Shown: positions 44,362-54,924, counted from the stretch's first letter. The stretch is 64,000 nt of DNA from Rhizobium laguerreae (GCF_002008165.1 NZ_MRDM01000017.1:62749-126748), one strand, 5' to 3'. Numbers and translations: made by a program. The notes: generated by a model from the letters alone, not told the origin.

Positions 44362-45384
44362 GTGGTCCAGAAGATCAAGCTTTCGACAATCGCCGAAACG
44401 CTCGGCATTTCAACGGCGACCGTATCGCTTGCCTTACGCGACAGTCCGCTCGTCGCCGGCAATACCCGGGAGAAGATCAAGGAACAGGCGCGCGCGCTCG
44501 GCTATATCTACAATCGCCGTGCCGCCAGCCTTCGGACCTCCCGCTCCGGCATCATCGGCGTCGTCGTGCACGACATCATGAACCCCTTCTACGGGGAGAT
44601 TCTGAAGGCAATCGAAAGCGAGCTCGATCGTAGCCGCCACACCTTCATCCTTTCCAACCATTACGACAATGTCGAAAAGCAGCGCACTTTCATCGAGACG
44701 CTGCTGCAGCTCGGCGGCGACGGCGTCATCATGTCGCCGGCGATCGGTACGCCGCCGGAAGACGTGCAACTGGCGGAAGACAACGGCATGCCGGCGATCC
44801 TGGTCGCCCGCTCGATGGAAGGGCAGGACCTGCCGACCTATCGCGGCGACGACAGCTACGGTATCTCGCTTGCCACCAACCACCTAATCGGCCTCGGTCA
44901 TCGCTCGATCGCCATGATCGGCGGCACGGACCAGACATCCACCGGCCGCGACCGCTACCAGGGCTACGTCAATTCGCTCCGCAAGGCCGGCATCGAGGTC
45001 GATCCGAACCTGCGCATTCCCGGTCCGCGCTCGAAACAGGGCGGTTTCGAGGCTGCAGTGCATTTCCTTTCGCTGCCGCAGAAGCCGACCGCAGCCGTCT
45101 GCTGGAACGATCTCGTGGCGATCGGCCTGATGAACGGCATTGCGCGCGCCGGCCTGGTGCCGGGACGCGATATTTCCGTCACCGGCTACGACGATCTCGA
45201 GGAGGCCTCGATCGCTACGCCCGCGCTAACGACCGTCTGGAACGGTCAGGCCGAGGTCGGGCGCCTGGCCGCCCGGGCGCTGCTCGATCGCCTTGCCGGC
45301 AGCCATGAGCCTGACGGTATGCATCTGATCAAGCCGGAAATGCGCATTCGCCAGTCCACCAGTCCCCATCGGCCGCGCGCCTGA
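44362..45384 (+). CDS. LacI-family transcriptional regulator
   Basis: A 340-residue LacI protein. The helix-turn-helix reads STIAETLGISTATVSLALRD at residues 8-27, then the hinge NRRAASLRTSRSG and a sugar-type effector domain with VCWNDLVAIGLMNGIARAG and TVWNGQAEVGRLAARALLDR. The start is GTG 44362 after GGAGGA. The hydroxyacid dehydrogenase gene follows after 29 bases, so the two probably form an operon and the regulator may sense a sugar acid. That ligand is inferred from the partner enzyme. Confidence 0.92.
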   Translation: MVQKIKLSTIAETLGISTATVSLALRDSPLVAGNTREKIKEQARALGYIYNRRAASLRTSRSGIIGVVVHDIMNPFYGEILKAIESELDRSRHTFILSNHYDNVEKQRTFIETLLQLGGDGVIMSPAIGTPPEDVQLAEDNGMPAILVARSMEGQDLPTYRGDDSYGISLATNHLIGLGHRSIAMIGGTDQTSTGRDRYQGYVNSLRKAGIEVDPNLRIPGPRSKQGGFEAAVHFLSLPQKPTAAVCWNDLVAIGLMNGIARAGLVPGRDISVTGYDDLEEASIATPALTTVWNGQAEVGRLAARALLDRLAGSHEPDGMHLIKPEMRIRQSTSPHRPRA

Positions 45385-45413
45385 ACCAAGACCGCCATCC
45401 AAGAGGAAAAGCC

Positions 45414-46370
45414 ATGTCCCGCATCGCCATTCTCGTTCCTGGGAAGATACACGAGCGTGTTCTCGACAGGTTGAAGGATCGTTTTGAGATTGTCGCCGTC
45501 CCGCGCGAGGAGACGCTTGCGCTTGACGGCGAGATTGCCGGCCGCATCCGCGCTGTCGCCGTGTCCGGCTCCTTCCCGGGCGCCTGGATGGACCAACTGC
45601 CGCGTGTCGAGGTGATCGCCAATTTCGGTGTCGGTTATGACGGCGTCGATGTAAAACATGCCGCCGAAAAAGGCATTGTCGTCACCAATACGCCCGATGT
45701 GCTGAACGACGAGGTCGCCGATACGGCGATCGGCCTACTGCTGAACACAGTCCGCGAGTTGCCGCGGGCCGAAGCCTGGCTGCGTGCCGGTAACTGGAAG
45801 CCGGGCACGGCCTATCCGCTGTCGCGCTTCTCACTCAAGGGTCGCCACGTCGGGCTTTACGGCCTTGGCCGCATCGGGCTTGAAATCGCCAAGCGGCTGG
45901 AGCCGTTCAAGGTGAAGATCAGCTATCACACACGTTCGCGCCATGCCGATGTGTCCTACGATTATCACCCGACGTTGAAAGGGCTCGCGGAAGCGGTGGA
46001 TACGCTGATCGCCATCGTTCCGAAGACGCCGCAGACGCACAAGACGATCGATGCCGATATTCTGGCTGCCCTCGGCCCTGACGGCATTCTCGTCAATGTC
46101 GGCCGCGGCTGGACGGTGGACGAGGAGGCGCTGAGTGCGGCGCTTGCTTCCGGCGCGCTCGGTGCTGCCGGTCTCGATGTCTTCTATGAAGAGCCGACCG
46201 TGCCGGCCGACCTGCTGGAACCGACCAATGCCGTGCTGCTACCGCACGTCGCCTCCGCGTCCGTGCCGACACGCAATGCGATGGCCGATCTCGTCGCCGA
46301 CAATCTCATTGCCTGGTTCGAGAAGGGTGCGGCGCTGACGCCGGTGCCGGAGACGCCGCAGAAGGCTTAG
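45414..46370 (+). CDS. D-isomer-specific 2-hydroxyacid dehydrogenase
   Basis: Reduces a 2-oxo acid to the D-hydroxy acid with NAD(P)H; glyoxylate, hydroxypyruvate or 2-ketogluconate are typical substrates. The 318-residue protein has the Rossmann motif GLYGLGRIGLEIAKRL, NVGRGWTVDEEAL with the family Arg, and the catalytic His in LLPHVASASV; the Glu lies in VFYEEPTVP. The start is ATG 45414 after GAGGA. It is co-directional with the LacI gene just upstream. A role in glyoxylate/hydroxypyruvate or sugar-acid use is the best guess. Confidence 0.92.
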   Translation: MSRIAILVPGKIHERVLDRLKDRFEIVAVPREETLALDGEIAGRIRAVAVSGSFPGAWMDQLPRVEVIANFGVGYDGVDVKHAAEKGIVVTNTPDVLNDEVADTAIGLLLNTVRELPRAEAWLRAGNWKPGTAYPLSRFSLKGRHVGLYGLGRIGLEIAKRLEPFKVKISYHTRSRHADVSYDYHPTLKGLAEAVDTLIAIVPKTPQTHKTIDADILAALGPDGILVNVGRGWTVDEEALSAALASGALGAAGLDVFYEEPTVPADLLEPTNAVLLPHVASASVPTRNAMADLVADNLIAWFEKGAALTPVPETPQKA

Positions 46371-46434
46371 GCGTAGCTGGCTCCGCGGACGATGCTTGCC
46401 GAGTAACAGACTAGCGCTTCGCGGGCGCCTGGAG

Positions 46435-47214
46435 TCAGGCAATCGCCTGCGCGGGGATTATCGGCAGCTTGGCGGCGGCATAGCTGCGGACGGCGTCACC
46501 GAAAGCGGCGAACAGCTGGTTCGAAGACTTATCGGTCTCAGCCCAATATTCCGGATGCCATTGCACGCCGATGGCAAAGGCCTTGGCGTCGATGACGGAA
46601 ACGGCCTCCACCGTGCCGTCTTCGGCGATCGCTTCCACCTGCAGGCGTGGGGCGGTTCTGGCGATTGCCTGGCGATGCAGGGAATTCACGCGGATCTCGC
46701 CCGGACCAAGAATGCCTGCGATGCAGGAGCCTTCCTTGACGTGGACGGTCTGGCGAATGGCGTACATGCCGTCCCGGTCGACGCCTTCCGGCCGGCGGTG
46801 GTCCCAGATGCCGGGTTGCTCCTGGATCTCGCTTGTCAGCGAGCCGCCGAGGGCGACATTCAGCTCCTGGATGCCGCGGCAGATGGCAAGCAGCGGGACG
46901 GCGCGGTCGATGGCGCGGCAGATGAGCGGCAGGCTGGTGGCGTCGCGGGCGGGGTCGAACGGGCCGTGCTTGTCATTCGCCTCGGTACCGTAGAGCGAGG
47001 GATGAACATTGCTGGCCGAGCCGGACACCAGCAGGCCGTCGACGCGGTCGAGGATCGCATCGGTATCGTAGCCTTCCTCGAAGGCGGGGATCATGAAGGC
47101 CATGACGCCGGCGGCATTCAATGCGGCACGCAGATATTGATGCTGCACGGCATGCCAGGTTGCGCCGTCGAAGCTGCGGATATCGGAAGGAATGGCAACG
47201 ATCGGTTTCGTCAT
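46435..47214 (-). CDS. class I glutamine-amidotransferase-like hydrolase (peptidase C26, PuuD type)
   Basis: A 259-residue protein of the gamma-glutamyl hydrolase group. The catalytic Cys is in LAICRGIQELNVALGG, and the His-x-Glu-type pair is in GVQWHPEYWAE. The segment DGLLVSGSASNVHPSLYG is also conserved. PuuD relatives free gamma-aminobutyrate from gamma-glutamyl-GABA in putrescine breakdown; other members act on other gamma-glutamyl compounds. No other puu genes are adjacent, so the substrate is unsure. The start is ATG 47214. It converges on the dehydrogenase gene. Confidence 0.88.
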   Translation of the reverse strand: MTKPIVAIPSDIRSFDGATWHAVQHQYLRAALNAAGVMAFMIPAFEEGYDTDAILDRVDGLLVSGSASNVHPSLYGTEANDKHGPFDPARDATSLPLICRAIDRAVPLLAICRGIQELNVALGGSLTSEIQEQPGIWDHRRPEGVDRDGMYAIRQTVHVKEGSCIAGILGPGEIRVNSLHRQAIARTAPRLQVEAIAEDGTVEAVSVIDAKAFAIGVQWHPEYWAETDKSSNQLFAAFGDAVRSYAAAKLPIIPAQAIA

Positions 47215-47466
47215 ATCAGCCCCGGTGAAATCTTTGTGCTTGCCGTTTCTGCCGCCAGAACGGCCGTCAAGTCAACGCTTGGCTGCGTGAGGTGGCCAAA
47301 TTGCGGCGGAAGCGATAGGGAAGCTCTCCGGTTTGGGCTAAGCCGCTGATTTTGATGGGCGCCTGGGGCCGCCTTATTGCCGTCTTGATGCCAAAGGCTA
47401 ATAGACTAAAGCTTGAATCGCGGCCCCCGCCATGCTTAGGTTTGCCCTTGCTGCGGGTAGGGGTGA

Positions 47467-48612
<1,146 letters not shown>

Positions 48613-48644
48613 GGCTTTCCGCCGTCGACGCTTCAGACGAGCGC

Positions 48645-48684
48645 AATAACAAAACCCCGGATCTCCATCCGGGGTTTTGTTATT
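48645..48684. terminator. strong bidirectional terminator between TRAP genes
   Basis: Perfect 16-base arms AATAACAAAACCCCGG (48645-48660) and CCGGGGTTTTGTTATT (48669-48684) with an eight-base loop carry A-rich and T-rich ends on both sides, so both convergent transcripts can end here. Confidence 0.92.
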
Positions 48685-48690
48685 TCTGGA

Positions 48691-50184
48691 CTATTTTGCC
48701 GGTGGCGGCGGTGCTCCCGGCAGGCCGTTCAGGGGCGGCAGGCTCAGGCCGGGGATCTGCGGTGAGCCATTGCCGCCGCCGCCCAGTGGCGGCAGGCCGA
48801 GCTGGCCGCCGAAGCCTGGGATTTCGATCTTGATCGCGTTCGGGTCGACCTTCGGGCCGTGATCCAGCCAATAGGTGACCGATTGCGGCCAGAAAATCAC
48901 GATCGCCACCAGGATCAGCTGCATACCGACCCAGGGGAGCGCACCCATGTAGATATCCGAGGTCTTGACGTCCTTGCTGGCGATCGAGCGCAGGTAGAAG
49001 AGTGCGAAGCCGAAGGGCGGATGCATGAAGCTCGTCTGCATGTTGACGCAGATCAGGACGCCGAACCAGATCAGGTCGATGCCGAGACTGGAGGCAACGG
49101 GTGCGAGCATCGGGATGACGATGAAGGCGATCTCGAAGAAGTCGAGGAAGAAGGCGAGCACGAAGATGAAGATGTTGACGAAGATCAGGAAACCGACCGG
49201 CCCGCCGGGAATGCCCGACAGCATGTGCTCGATCCAGCGCGAGCCGTCCATGCCCTGGAAGACCAGGCTGAAACAGGTGGAGCCGATCAGGATCATCACC
49301 ACCATGGATGTGATGTGCGTGGTCGATGACATAGCTTCGCGGATCAGCGGCCAGGTGAGGCGGCGATTCATGGCGGCAAGCACAATGGCGCCGACGACGC
49401 CGAGCGCGCCTGCTTCCGTCGGTGTTGCAAGGCCCATGAAGATCGTGCCGAGCACCAGGAAGATCAGCACGATCGAGGGGACCATGCCCATCAGCACCCT
49501 CACGAGCAGAGCCCAGTTGAAATCGCCGCGCACCTCTTTCGGCAGCGGCGGCATCGATTTCGGCCGGATAATCGACATCACCAGGATGAAGAGCACGAAG
49601 ATCGTCACCTGCAGGATTGAGGGGCCGATCGCGCCGAGATACATGTCGCCGACCGACCTGCCGAGCTGATCGGCGAGAACGACGAGCACGAGCGAAGGCG
49701 GGATCACCTGTGTGATCGTGCCCGAGGCGGCGATGACGCCGGTGGCAAGGCGCGGGTTGTAGCCGTAGCGCAACATGATCGGCAGCGAGATCATCCCCAT
49801 GGTGATGACCGAGGCAGCCACCGTGCCGGTGATCGCGCCGAGAACGGCGCCGACGAGGATGACGGCATAGGCGATGCCCCCGGGTATGCCGCCAAAGAGC
49901 TTGCCGGTGCCCTCGAGCAGGTCCTCGGCTAATCCGCAGCGCTCCAGCACCGCGCCCATGAAGGTGAAGAAGGGAATGGCGAGCAAGAGATCGTTGGAAA
50001 GGATGCCGAAGAAGCGTAGCGGCAGAGCCTGCAGGAAGACCTCGCCGAAATGGCCGGTGAAGATGCCGATGATGGCGAAAAACAAGCCGACGGCGGCGAG
50101 CGAGAAGGCGACCGGAAAGCCGTAGAGCATGAAAATGATCATGCCCAGGAACATGGCCGGCGGGATGATGCCGAAATCAAACAA
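48691..50184 (-). CDS. TRAP transporter large permease subunit (DctM)
   Basis: A 497-residue inner-membrane protein of the DctM family with about 12 hydrophobic segments, which carries the ion-coupled transport path. Family segments include GFPVAFSLAAVGLFFAIIG, GAITGTVAASVITMGMISLP and the end region HPPFGFALFYLRS. It is longer than usual because of a Pro/Gly-rich tail of about 40 residues. The start is TTG 50184, seven bases after GGGAGA; ATG 50154 is a later alternative. It follows the small subunit gene by 21 bases. Confidence 0.92.
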   Translation of the reverse strand: MFDFGIIPPAMFLGMIIFMLYGFPVAFSLAAVGLFFAIIGIFTGHFGEVFLQALPLRFFGILSNDLLLAIPFFTFMGAVLERCGLAEDLLEGTGKLFGGIPGGIAYAVILVGAVLGAITGTVAASVITMGMISLPIMLRYGYNPRLATGVIAASGTITQVIPPSLVLVVLADQLGRSVGDMYLGAIGPSILQVTIFVLFILVMSIIRPKSMPPLPKEVRGDFNWALLVRVLMGMVPSIVLIFLVLGTIFMGLATPTEAGALGVVGAIVLAAMNRRLTWPLIREAMSSTTHITSMVVMILIGSTCFSLVFQGMDGSRWIEHMLSGIPGGPVGFLIFVNIFIFVLAFFLDFFEIAFIVIPMLAPVASSLGIDLIWFGVLICVNMQTSFMHPPFGFALFYLRSIASKDVKTSDIYMGALPWVGMQLILVAIVIFWPQSVTYWLDHGPKVDPNAIKIEIPGFGGQLGLPPLGGGGNGSPQIPGLSLPPLNGLPGAPPPPAK

Positions 50185-50205
50185 ATCCGTGTCTCCCAGC
50201 CCGCG

Positions 50206-50745
50206 TTACTGCAGCGGCTTTTCGTATTTCGTATCGATGCTGAGATAGCCGGTGAGCGCTGCGATCCGCTTGACCAGTTCCGAGACGCCCTGAAGGGACA
50301 GCAACGCGAAGCCGGCGACGAGGATCAGCTTGACGGGCCAGCGGATCAGCCCGCCGGCATTGCCCGATATTTCCCCCTGGTGGTAGGAGAGCGCGAAGAA
50401 GGGCCAGCACAGCCAGGTGAGATAGACGCATGCGGGAAGGAGGAAGACGATGAGGCCGACGATGTCGATCCAGATCTTCGCCTTGTCGGAAACCGAACCA
50501 TAGATCAGATCGACGCGGACATGTTCATTGTTGCGCAACGCATGCGAGGCGCCGAGCATGACGACGAAGGCGAAGAGATACCACTGGATCTCCAGCCAGC
50601 CGTTCGAACTGTAGTTGAAGGCATAACGGACGATGGCGTTACCGGCGCTGATCAGACAGCAGAACAGCACCATATATTCGGAAAGTTTGCCCATGAACTG
50701 ACTGATCGAATCGATCAGCCGGCTTGCGGCCAGAAGTACCGACAT
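50206..50745 (-). CDS. TRAP transporter small permease subunit (DctQ)
   Basis: A 179-residue, four-helix membrane protein of the DctQ family. The first helix region is LSEYMVLFCCLISAGNAIVRY, followed by NGWLEIQWYLFAFVVMLGAS and the charged loop NNEHVRVDLIYG, the best-conserved part of the family. It pairs with DctM and the TakP-like binding protein. The start is ATG 50745 after GGGGAGG; it is the first gene of the dctQ-dctM unit. Confidence 0.9.
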   Translation of the reverse strand: MSVLLAASRLIDSISQFMGKLSEYMVLFCCLISAGNAIVRYAFNYSSNGWLEIQWYLFAFVVMLGASHALRNNEHVRVDLIYGSVSDKAKIWIDIVGLIVFLLPACVYLTWLCWPFFALSYHQGEISGNAGGLIRWPVKLILVAGFALLSLQGVSELVKRIAALTGYLSIDTKYEKPLQ

Positions 50746-51074
50746 TCGCCTCCCCTTATTCTTGTCCCGCCGGTTTTCCGGCAGCTTTTCTCTCTTGCAA
50801 TCGATGTAGACCACGGCCTTTGAAATTGGAAGGATAAATGCCTCGCGTTGGAGTATAGTCTTAAGTGCGCAGGTAGGATCATATGGCCGTCGAATATTTC
50901 AACAACCCAGGCGTGGATAAATTATTTCAGTAATCTCGCCGGTAGGCTGCATTAACTCGCGTAGGCTGTGCGGTTCATCCTGTGGTTTTAGAAAATTTGA
51001 CCAAATGTTTGATTCCATTGAAATCAATTTTTAAAGGGTTGGGCTTAGAATTCCCGCGCACAGGGAAAGTGTGG
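50746..51074. other. AT-rich divergent intergenic region, about 330 bases
   Basis: This region separates dctQ from the PAS-GGDEF-EAL gene and should hold both promoters. I see two copies of GTAGGCTG at 50942-50949 and 50961-50968, and a weak AT hairpin with arms TTGATT (51009-51014) and AATCAA (51022-51027). No convincing coding sequence is present. Confidence 0.5.
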
Positions 51075-53378
51075 ATGAAGCCAGATAACCCGAACAGGGT
51101 CCCAATAGATGTGTATCTGTCGTTTGTGAGTTCCCTCTCCGGGAATCGCATGACGCTTCTTGTTGGCGTGATTGTACATGTTGCGACGTGCCTTGCCGTG
51201 GCTGCCAAGACACAATACTCCATCTACATCCTGCTGTCGGTCGCCTTCCTTCTGGTCTTCGGCGCTCGCATGGCCATCTTCCGGCAGTTCGATCGTGTCG
51301 ACAAGCAGAGCCTGTCGCACGCCGGAATCGAACGGTGGGAGCGGATTCTCGTTGCCAGTGGAGCCTGCACCACGGCGCTCCTCGGCATCGCCAGCGGCTA
51401 CGCCATCTTCGTCGTGCGCGATTCCTTTGCGGAGCTTGCCTGCATTTCCGTCACCATGGCAACCATGGTTTCCGTCGTCGGCCGCAACTACGGCTCGCGC
51501 TTCGCAGTCGACCTCCAGACGTTCTTCTGCTGCCTGCCGATGATCGTCTGCAGCCTGCTGGTGCTAGATTTCTATCGCGGCGTTCTGTCGATCTTCCTCA
51601 TTCCTTTCTGGCTGACGACGCGGGCCATGGCGAACGGCGTGCGCGAGTTTCTCTATGAGAACGTCATTGCGCGCCGGGAAATCACCATCATTGCCGACCG
51701 TTTCGATACGGCTCTCAACAACATGCCGCACGGCCTCGTCATGGTCGATGCCGAAAACCGCATCCAGGTGGTCAATCGCAAGGCCTGCGAGCTTCTGAAG
51801 ATCGGTGCGCCGGAGCGGCTGAAGGACCGCGACCTCGGCGCCGTGCTGCGCTACGGCGCGCGCTACAGCTTCATGGATGCCTCGCAACCGGAGCTCATCC
51901 TGCGCCAGCTCACCCAGGTCGCCGAGGGCAGCCTGTCGCGCACGCTCATTCATTTTCCCGAGAGCCTGTCGCTCGAATTCTCCGCCAGCCGCAGGGCCGA
52001 CGGTGGCGCCGTGCTGATCTTCGAGGACGTGTCAAGCCGGGTGAAGGCGGAGCAGAAGATCCTGCACATGGTGCGCTTCGACGCGCTGACCGGCCTGCCC
52101 AACCGGCAATATTTCGGCCAGTTGGTGCAGGAGTATTTTGCCAAGTATCCGAAGAAGAACGGGCCGCTCGGCTTCATGGTGCTCGATATCGACGAGTTCA
52201 AACATGTCAACGACATGCGCGGCCATGTGACCGGCGACCATCTGCTCTGCGCTATCGCCGCCCGCATCAAACAGGCTTCCGGTAATGCCATCCTCGGCCG
52301 GCTGATGGGCGATCAGTTCATTCTGTTCTTCCCGCGTGCGAAGGAGCAGGTCTCGCTCGACCGCGAAATCCGCCGCGTTCATGCCGCGATCCAGGGTAAC
52401 TACGAGGTCGACGAAGTGACTTTTCTCGTTTCGCTCAGCGCCGGCTACGCGATTCTCGAAAGCGACGCGTTCGCGATGGACGAATGGAGCGTCAAGGCGG
52501 ATCTTGCCCTGTTCGAAAGCAAGTCGCGCTTCAAGGGCGGCATCTCAGGATTCGAGCGGGAGATGGACGGCCGCTATATCGAGCAACAGAAGCTGAAGGC
52601 GGATCTGCGCGATGCGGTCTCGGCGCAGGCGCTGCATCTCGTCTTCCAGCCGATGTTCCGGGCCGACGGCTCGCGGATCGAATGTGCCGAGGCCTTGGCG
52701 CGCTGGGTGCATCCGGAGAGGGGCTCGATCCCCCCCGATGTCTTCATCCGGCTCGCCGAAGATATGGGCATCATCTCCGACATCACCCGCTTCGTGCTGT
52801 TCAAGGCCTGCAGCGAATGCATGACCTGGCCGGAACATATCGCCGTTTCGGTCAACCTTTCGGCGCGGGATCTGCGCGATGCCGACATCCTTTCGGTGGT
52901 TGCCGAGGCGCTTGCCCATTCCGGCCTCGCCGCGGCACGACTGCATCTCGAAGTCACCGAGAGCTGCCTGATCGACGAGCCGGCGGCGGTGCGCGCCATC
53001 CTGGCGGAGCTCAGGTCCCGCGGCATCACCATTGCCATCGACGATTTCGGCACCGGTTTCTCCAGCCTCAGCTATCTCGACACGCTGCCGCTTGATATCG
53101 TCAAGATCGACCGGTCCTTCGTGCGCAACATCGTCGAGGATGCGCGCCGCCTCAAGCTCTTGCGCGGCACAGTCAATCTCGCCCGCGAACTGGGCCTGAA
53201 GATTGTCATCGAGGGCGTTGAGACCGAGGAGCAGCTGGCGCTGCTCAACAAGCACCGCAGCGCCGATCTCGTGCAGGGTTACGTTTTCTCGCGGCCGGTG
53301 CCTTCCCAGAACATCACGCTGCTACAAGAGGGCATCGGCCGCCGCACCGTCCAGCGCCGTCGCAACAAGGTCGCCTGA
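51075..53378 (+). CDS. membrane PAS - degenerate GGDEF - EAL protein, probable c-di-GMP phosphodiesterase
   Basis: A 767-residue protein with an N-terminal membrane region of about five helices (residues 25-190), a PAS-like domain at about 215-335 (NNMPHGLVMVDAENRIQVVN), then GGDEF-like and EAL domains. The cyclase active site is altered to MGDQF (residues 411-415) in place of GGDEF, so synthesis is unlikely. The EAL site is intact at 539-541 (AEALARW), with DDFGTGFSSLSYLDTLP and EGVETEEQLALL, so it should degrade c-di-GMP. The start is ATG 51075 after AGGGAAAG; a GTG at 50982 is in frame. Confidence 0.92.
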   Translation: MKPDNPNRVPIDVYLSFVSSLSGNRMTLLVGVIVHVATCLAVAAKTQYSIYILLSVAFLLVFGARMAIFRQFDRVDKQSLSHAGIERWERILVASGACTTALLGIASGYAIFVVRDSFAELACISVTMATMVSVVGRNYGSRFAVDLQTFFCCLPMIVCSLLVLDFYRGVLSIFLIPFWLTTRAMANGVREFLYENVIARREITIIADRFDTALNNMPHGLVMVDAENRIQVVNRKACELLKIGAPERLKDRDLGAVLRYGARYSFMDASQPELILRQLTQVAEGSLSRTLIHFPESLSLEFSASRRADGGAVLIFEDVSSRVKAEQKILHMVRFDALTGLPNRQYFGQLVQEYFAKYPKKNGPLGFMVLDIDEFKHVNDMRGHVTGDHLLCAIAARIKQASGNAILGRLMGDQFILFFPRAKEQVSLDREIRRVHAAIQGNYEVDEVTFLVSLSAGYAILESDAFAMDEWSVKADLALFESKSRFKGGISGFEREMDGRYIEQQKLKADLRDAVSAQALHLVFQPMFRADGSRIECAEALARWVHPERGSIPPDVFIRLAEDMGIISDITRFVLFKACSECMTWPEHIAVSVNLSARDLRDADILSVVAEALAHSGLAAARLHLEVTESCLIDEPAAVRAILAELRSRGITIAIDDFGTGFSSLSYLDTLPLDIVKIDRSFVRNIVEDARRLKLLRGTVNLARELGLKIVIEGVETEEQLALLNKHRSADLVQGYVFSRPVPSQNITLLQEGIGRRTVQRRRNKVA

Positions 53379-53498
53379 GCCGCCTGCAAATGACTGGTTA
53401 TCCCAGCTTAAAATCTTGCGCGCCGTTAACCTTAATAGTTTAAATTCAACCCAAATTTTCAGATTTTCTTGCCTATATATCGGCGGCGTATGATTAAT

Positions 53499-53518
53499 GA
53501 TCCGTTAACGAGCGGATC
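53499..53518. promoter_or_regulatory. inverted repeat just before the FeeM-like gene
   Basis: GATCCG (53499-53504) and CGGATC (53513-53518) with an eight-base centre end six bases before the ATG at 53525, next to the ribosome site. It could be an operator or an RNA hairpin affecting translation. Confidence 0.4.
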
Positions 53519-53524
53519 GAGAGA

Positions 53525-54277
53525 ATGTCAGACACACTTTTTACGCGTAGCGATTTCAGCAGGAAAATCCTTGAAATTCTAGATCACGTCGAATATCGCC
53601 GGGTCGAAAGCAGTGAAGACATGGAGGACGTGGAGCGGCTGCGCTACAAGGCCTACAAAGCCCACGACGCGCTGTCGCTTGCCCCGGAAGGTTTATTGGA
53701 CGATGTCGATTTCGACAGCCATGCCTATATCTTTGGTCTCTATTATTATGGTGAACTGGTCAGTACGATCCGAATTCACTATGTGACGCCGGAGCATCGT
53801 ATCAGCCGGTCCGGAGAGGCCTTTCCCGAGGCGATGGATGAGCTTTTGGACGCCGGGCTGACCTTGATCGATCCGGCGCGTTTCGCGGCCGATCCGGAGC
53901 TCACCGCCGATCTGCCGTGGGTTCCCTATCTGACGCTGAGACCCGCCATCGTTGCGGCAGCGTATTTCCGAGCTGACCGCGTTATTCAGTCCGTCCGGCC
54001 CCCGCATGCCGCCTTCTACAAGCGGGTCTTCTATGCCGATACCATCGTGCCCGGCCGACTGGCGGAGAGTTACGGGGTTGACGTGACGCTGATGGCGACG
54101 AATGTGATCGAGGTCGGACGCAAGCTGCTGACGCGCTATCCCTTCTTCATCTCCAGCGCCAGCGAGCAGCGTATGATGTTTTCGCGCACTCCGAACGACA
54201 CGCTACCGCCGCTCACCATCATTCCGACGGCGCGTTTCGTGCCGCCAGGCGAACTTGGCACCGATCTGCCGCTGTGA
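53525..54277 (+). CDS. N-acyl amino acid synthase (FeeM)-like / autoinducer-synthase-fold protein
   Basis: A 250-residue protein that looks like the FeeM N-acyl amino acid synthase group, a GNAT-fold relative of acyl-homoserine-lactone synthases. Features are an early Arg-rich acceptor segment (VERLRYKAYKAHDAL), LYYYGELVSTIRIHYV, the DPARFAADPEL region and the C-terminal ALKKFYP-like zone. Known members join an acyl chain from acyl-ACP to an amino acid. The start is ATG 53525 after GAGAGA. It lies between the PAS-GGDEF-EAL gene and the oxidase subunit gene, but is probably its own unit. No cognate LuxR gene is adjacent. Confidence 0.75.
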   Translation: MSDTLFTRSDFSRKILEILDHVEYRRVESSEDMEDVERLRYKAYKAHDALSLAPEGLLDDVDFDSHAYIFGLYYYGELVSTIRIHYVTPEHRISRSGEAFPEAMDELLDAGLTLIDPARFAADPELTADLPWVPYLTLRPAIVAAAYFRADRVIQSVRPPHAAFYKRVFYADTIVPGRLAESYGVDVTLMATNVIEVGRKLLTRYPFFISSASEQRMMFSRTPNDTLPPLTIIPTARFVPPGELGTDLPL

Positions 54278-54543
54278 TTTCCCTTTCTCCGCGATAGAGA
54301 GGCGATGCCGTCAGGGCAGATGAGGCGTGGACGACAGGCGAAAACCGCATCTGTCGCCGGACCTCCTTTCATCCGATCGTTGAGGTCGTCTTCTCGTCCG
54401 GATGAGGTCGCTGCGAGGCGCGCTCGCGGCATTCTCATGCATTGCGCTTTTGCCTGTCATTGTGTAATTCCTGCAGGAAGGGATTTCCCTCGCTCAGGCT
54501 AGGGAATCAAGCAGCGCAGAGGCATTTCAGGGAGACGATATTT

Positions 54544-54768
54544 ATGGCCGAACATCATACCGGACCGGTCGAGACCGGCGCGCCGATGGACTACAAGGAA
54601 CATGAAAAGACCTACGACATGTTCGTCGCCAGCGCGAAATACGGCTCGATGCTTCTCATCGTCCTCCTGCTTGCAATGACCGCCGGTTTCTTCGGCGGCG
54701 CCGGCCTTCTCGGCGGTCTCCTCGTCTTTATCATTCTACTCGCTGCCGGCATCTTCCTGCTCCGCTGA
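54544..54768 (+). CDS. aa3-type cytochrome c oxidase subunit IV
   Basis: A 74-residue single- or double-helix protein. It starts MAEHHTGPVETGAPMDYKEH, then has the family core EKTYDMFVASAKYGSMLLI and a Gly-rich helix to the end. In alphaproteobacteria this small subunit helps the aa3 oxidase and is often encoded just before the pnt genes, as here. The start is ATG 54544 after GGGAG. It is 156 bases before pntAA and could share its transcript. Confidence 0.88.
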   Translation: MAEHHTGPVETGAPMDYKEHEKTYDMFVASAKYGSMLLIVLLLAMTAGFFGGAGLLGGLLVFIILLAAGIFLLR

Positions 54769-54924
54769 TCGCGTAGATTCAGAGGGTCAGAGCGCCCTTT
54801 GTGCGTCCGAAAGGACGCACGGCGTTCTGAGGGGAGGAGAGCTTCTCCGAAGCTTTTTGAATGAGGTGCTTGGCCCGCGCAGGGAAAGCCTGCGGCGGTC
54901 TGGCTGACCCGGAGGAGGGGGCAG

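Noticed and set aside
54278-54543. Small open frames between the FeeM-like gene and oxidase subunit IV
   Set aside because: They lack ribosome sites and plausible proteins; the gap looks like plain promoter DNA.
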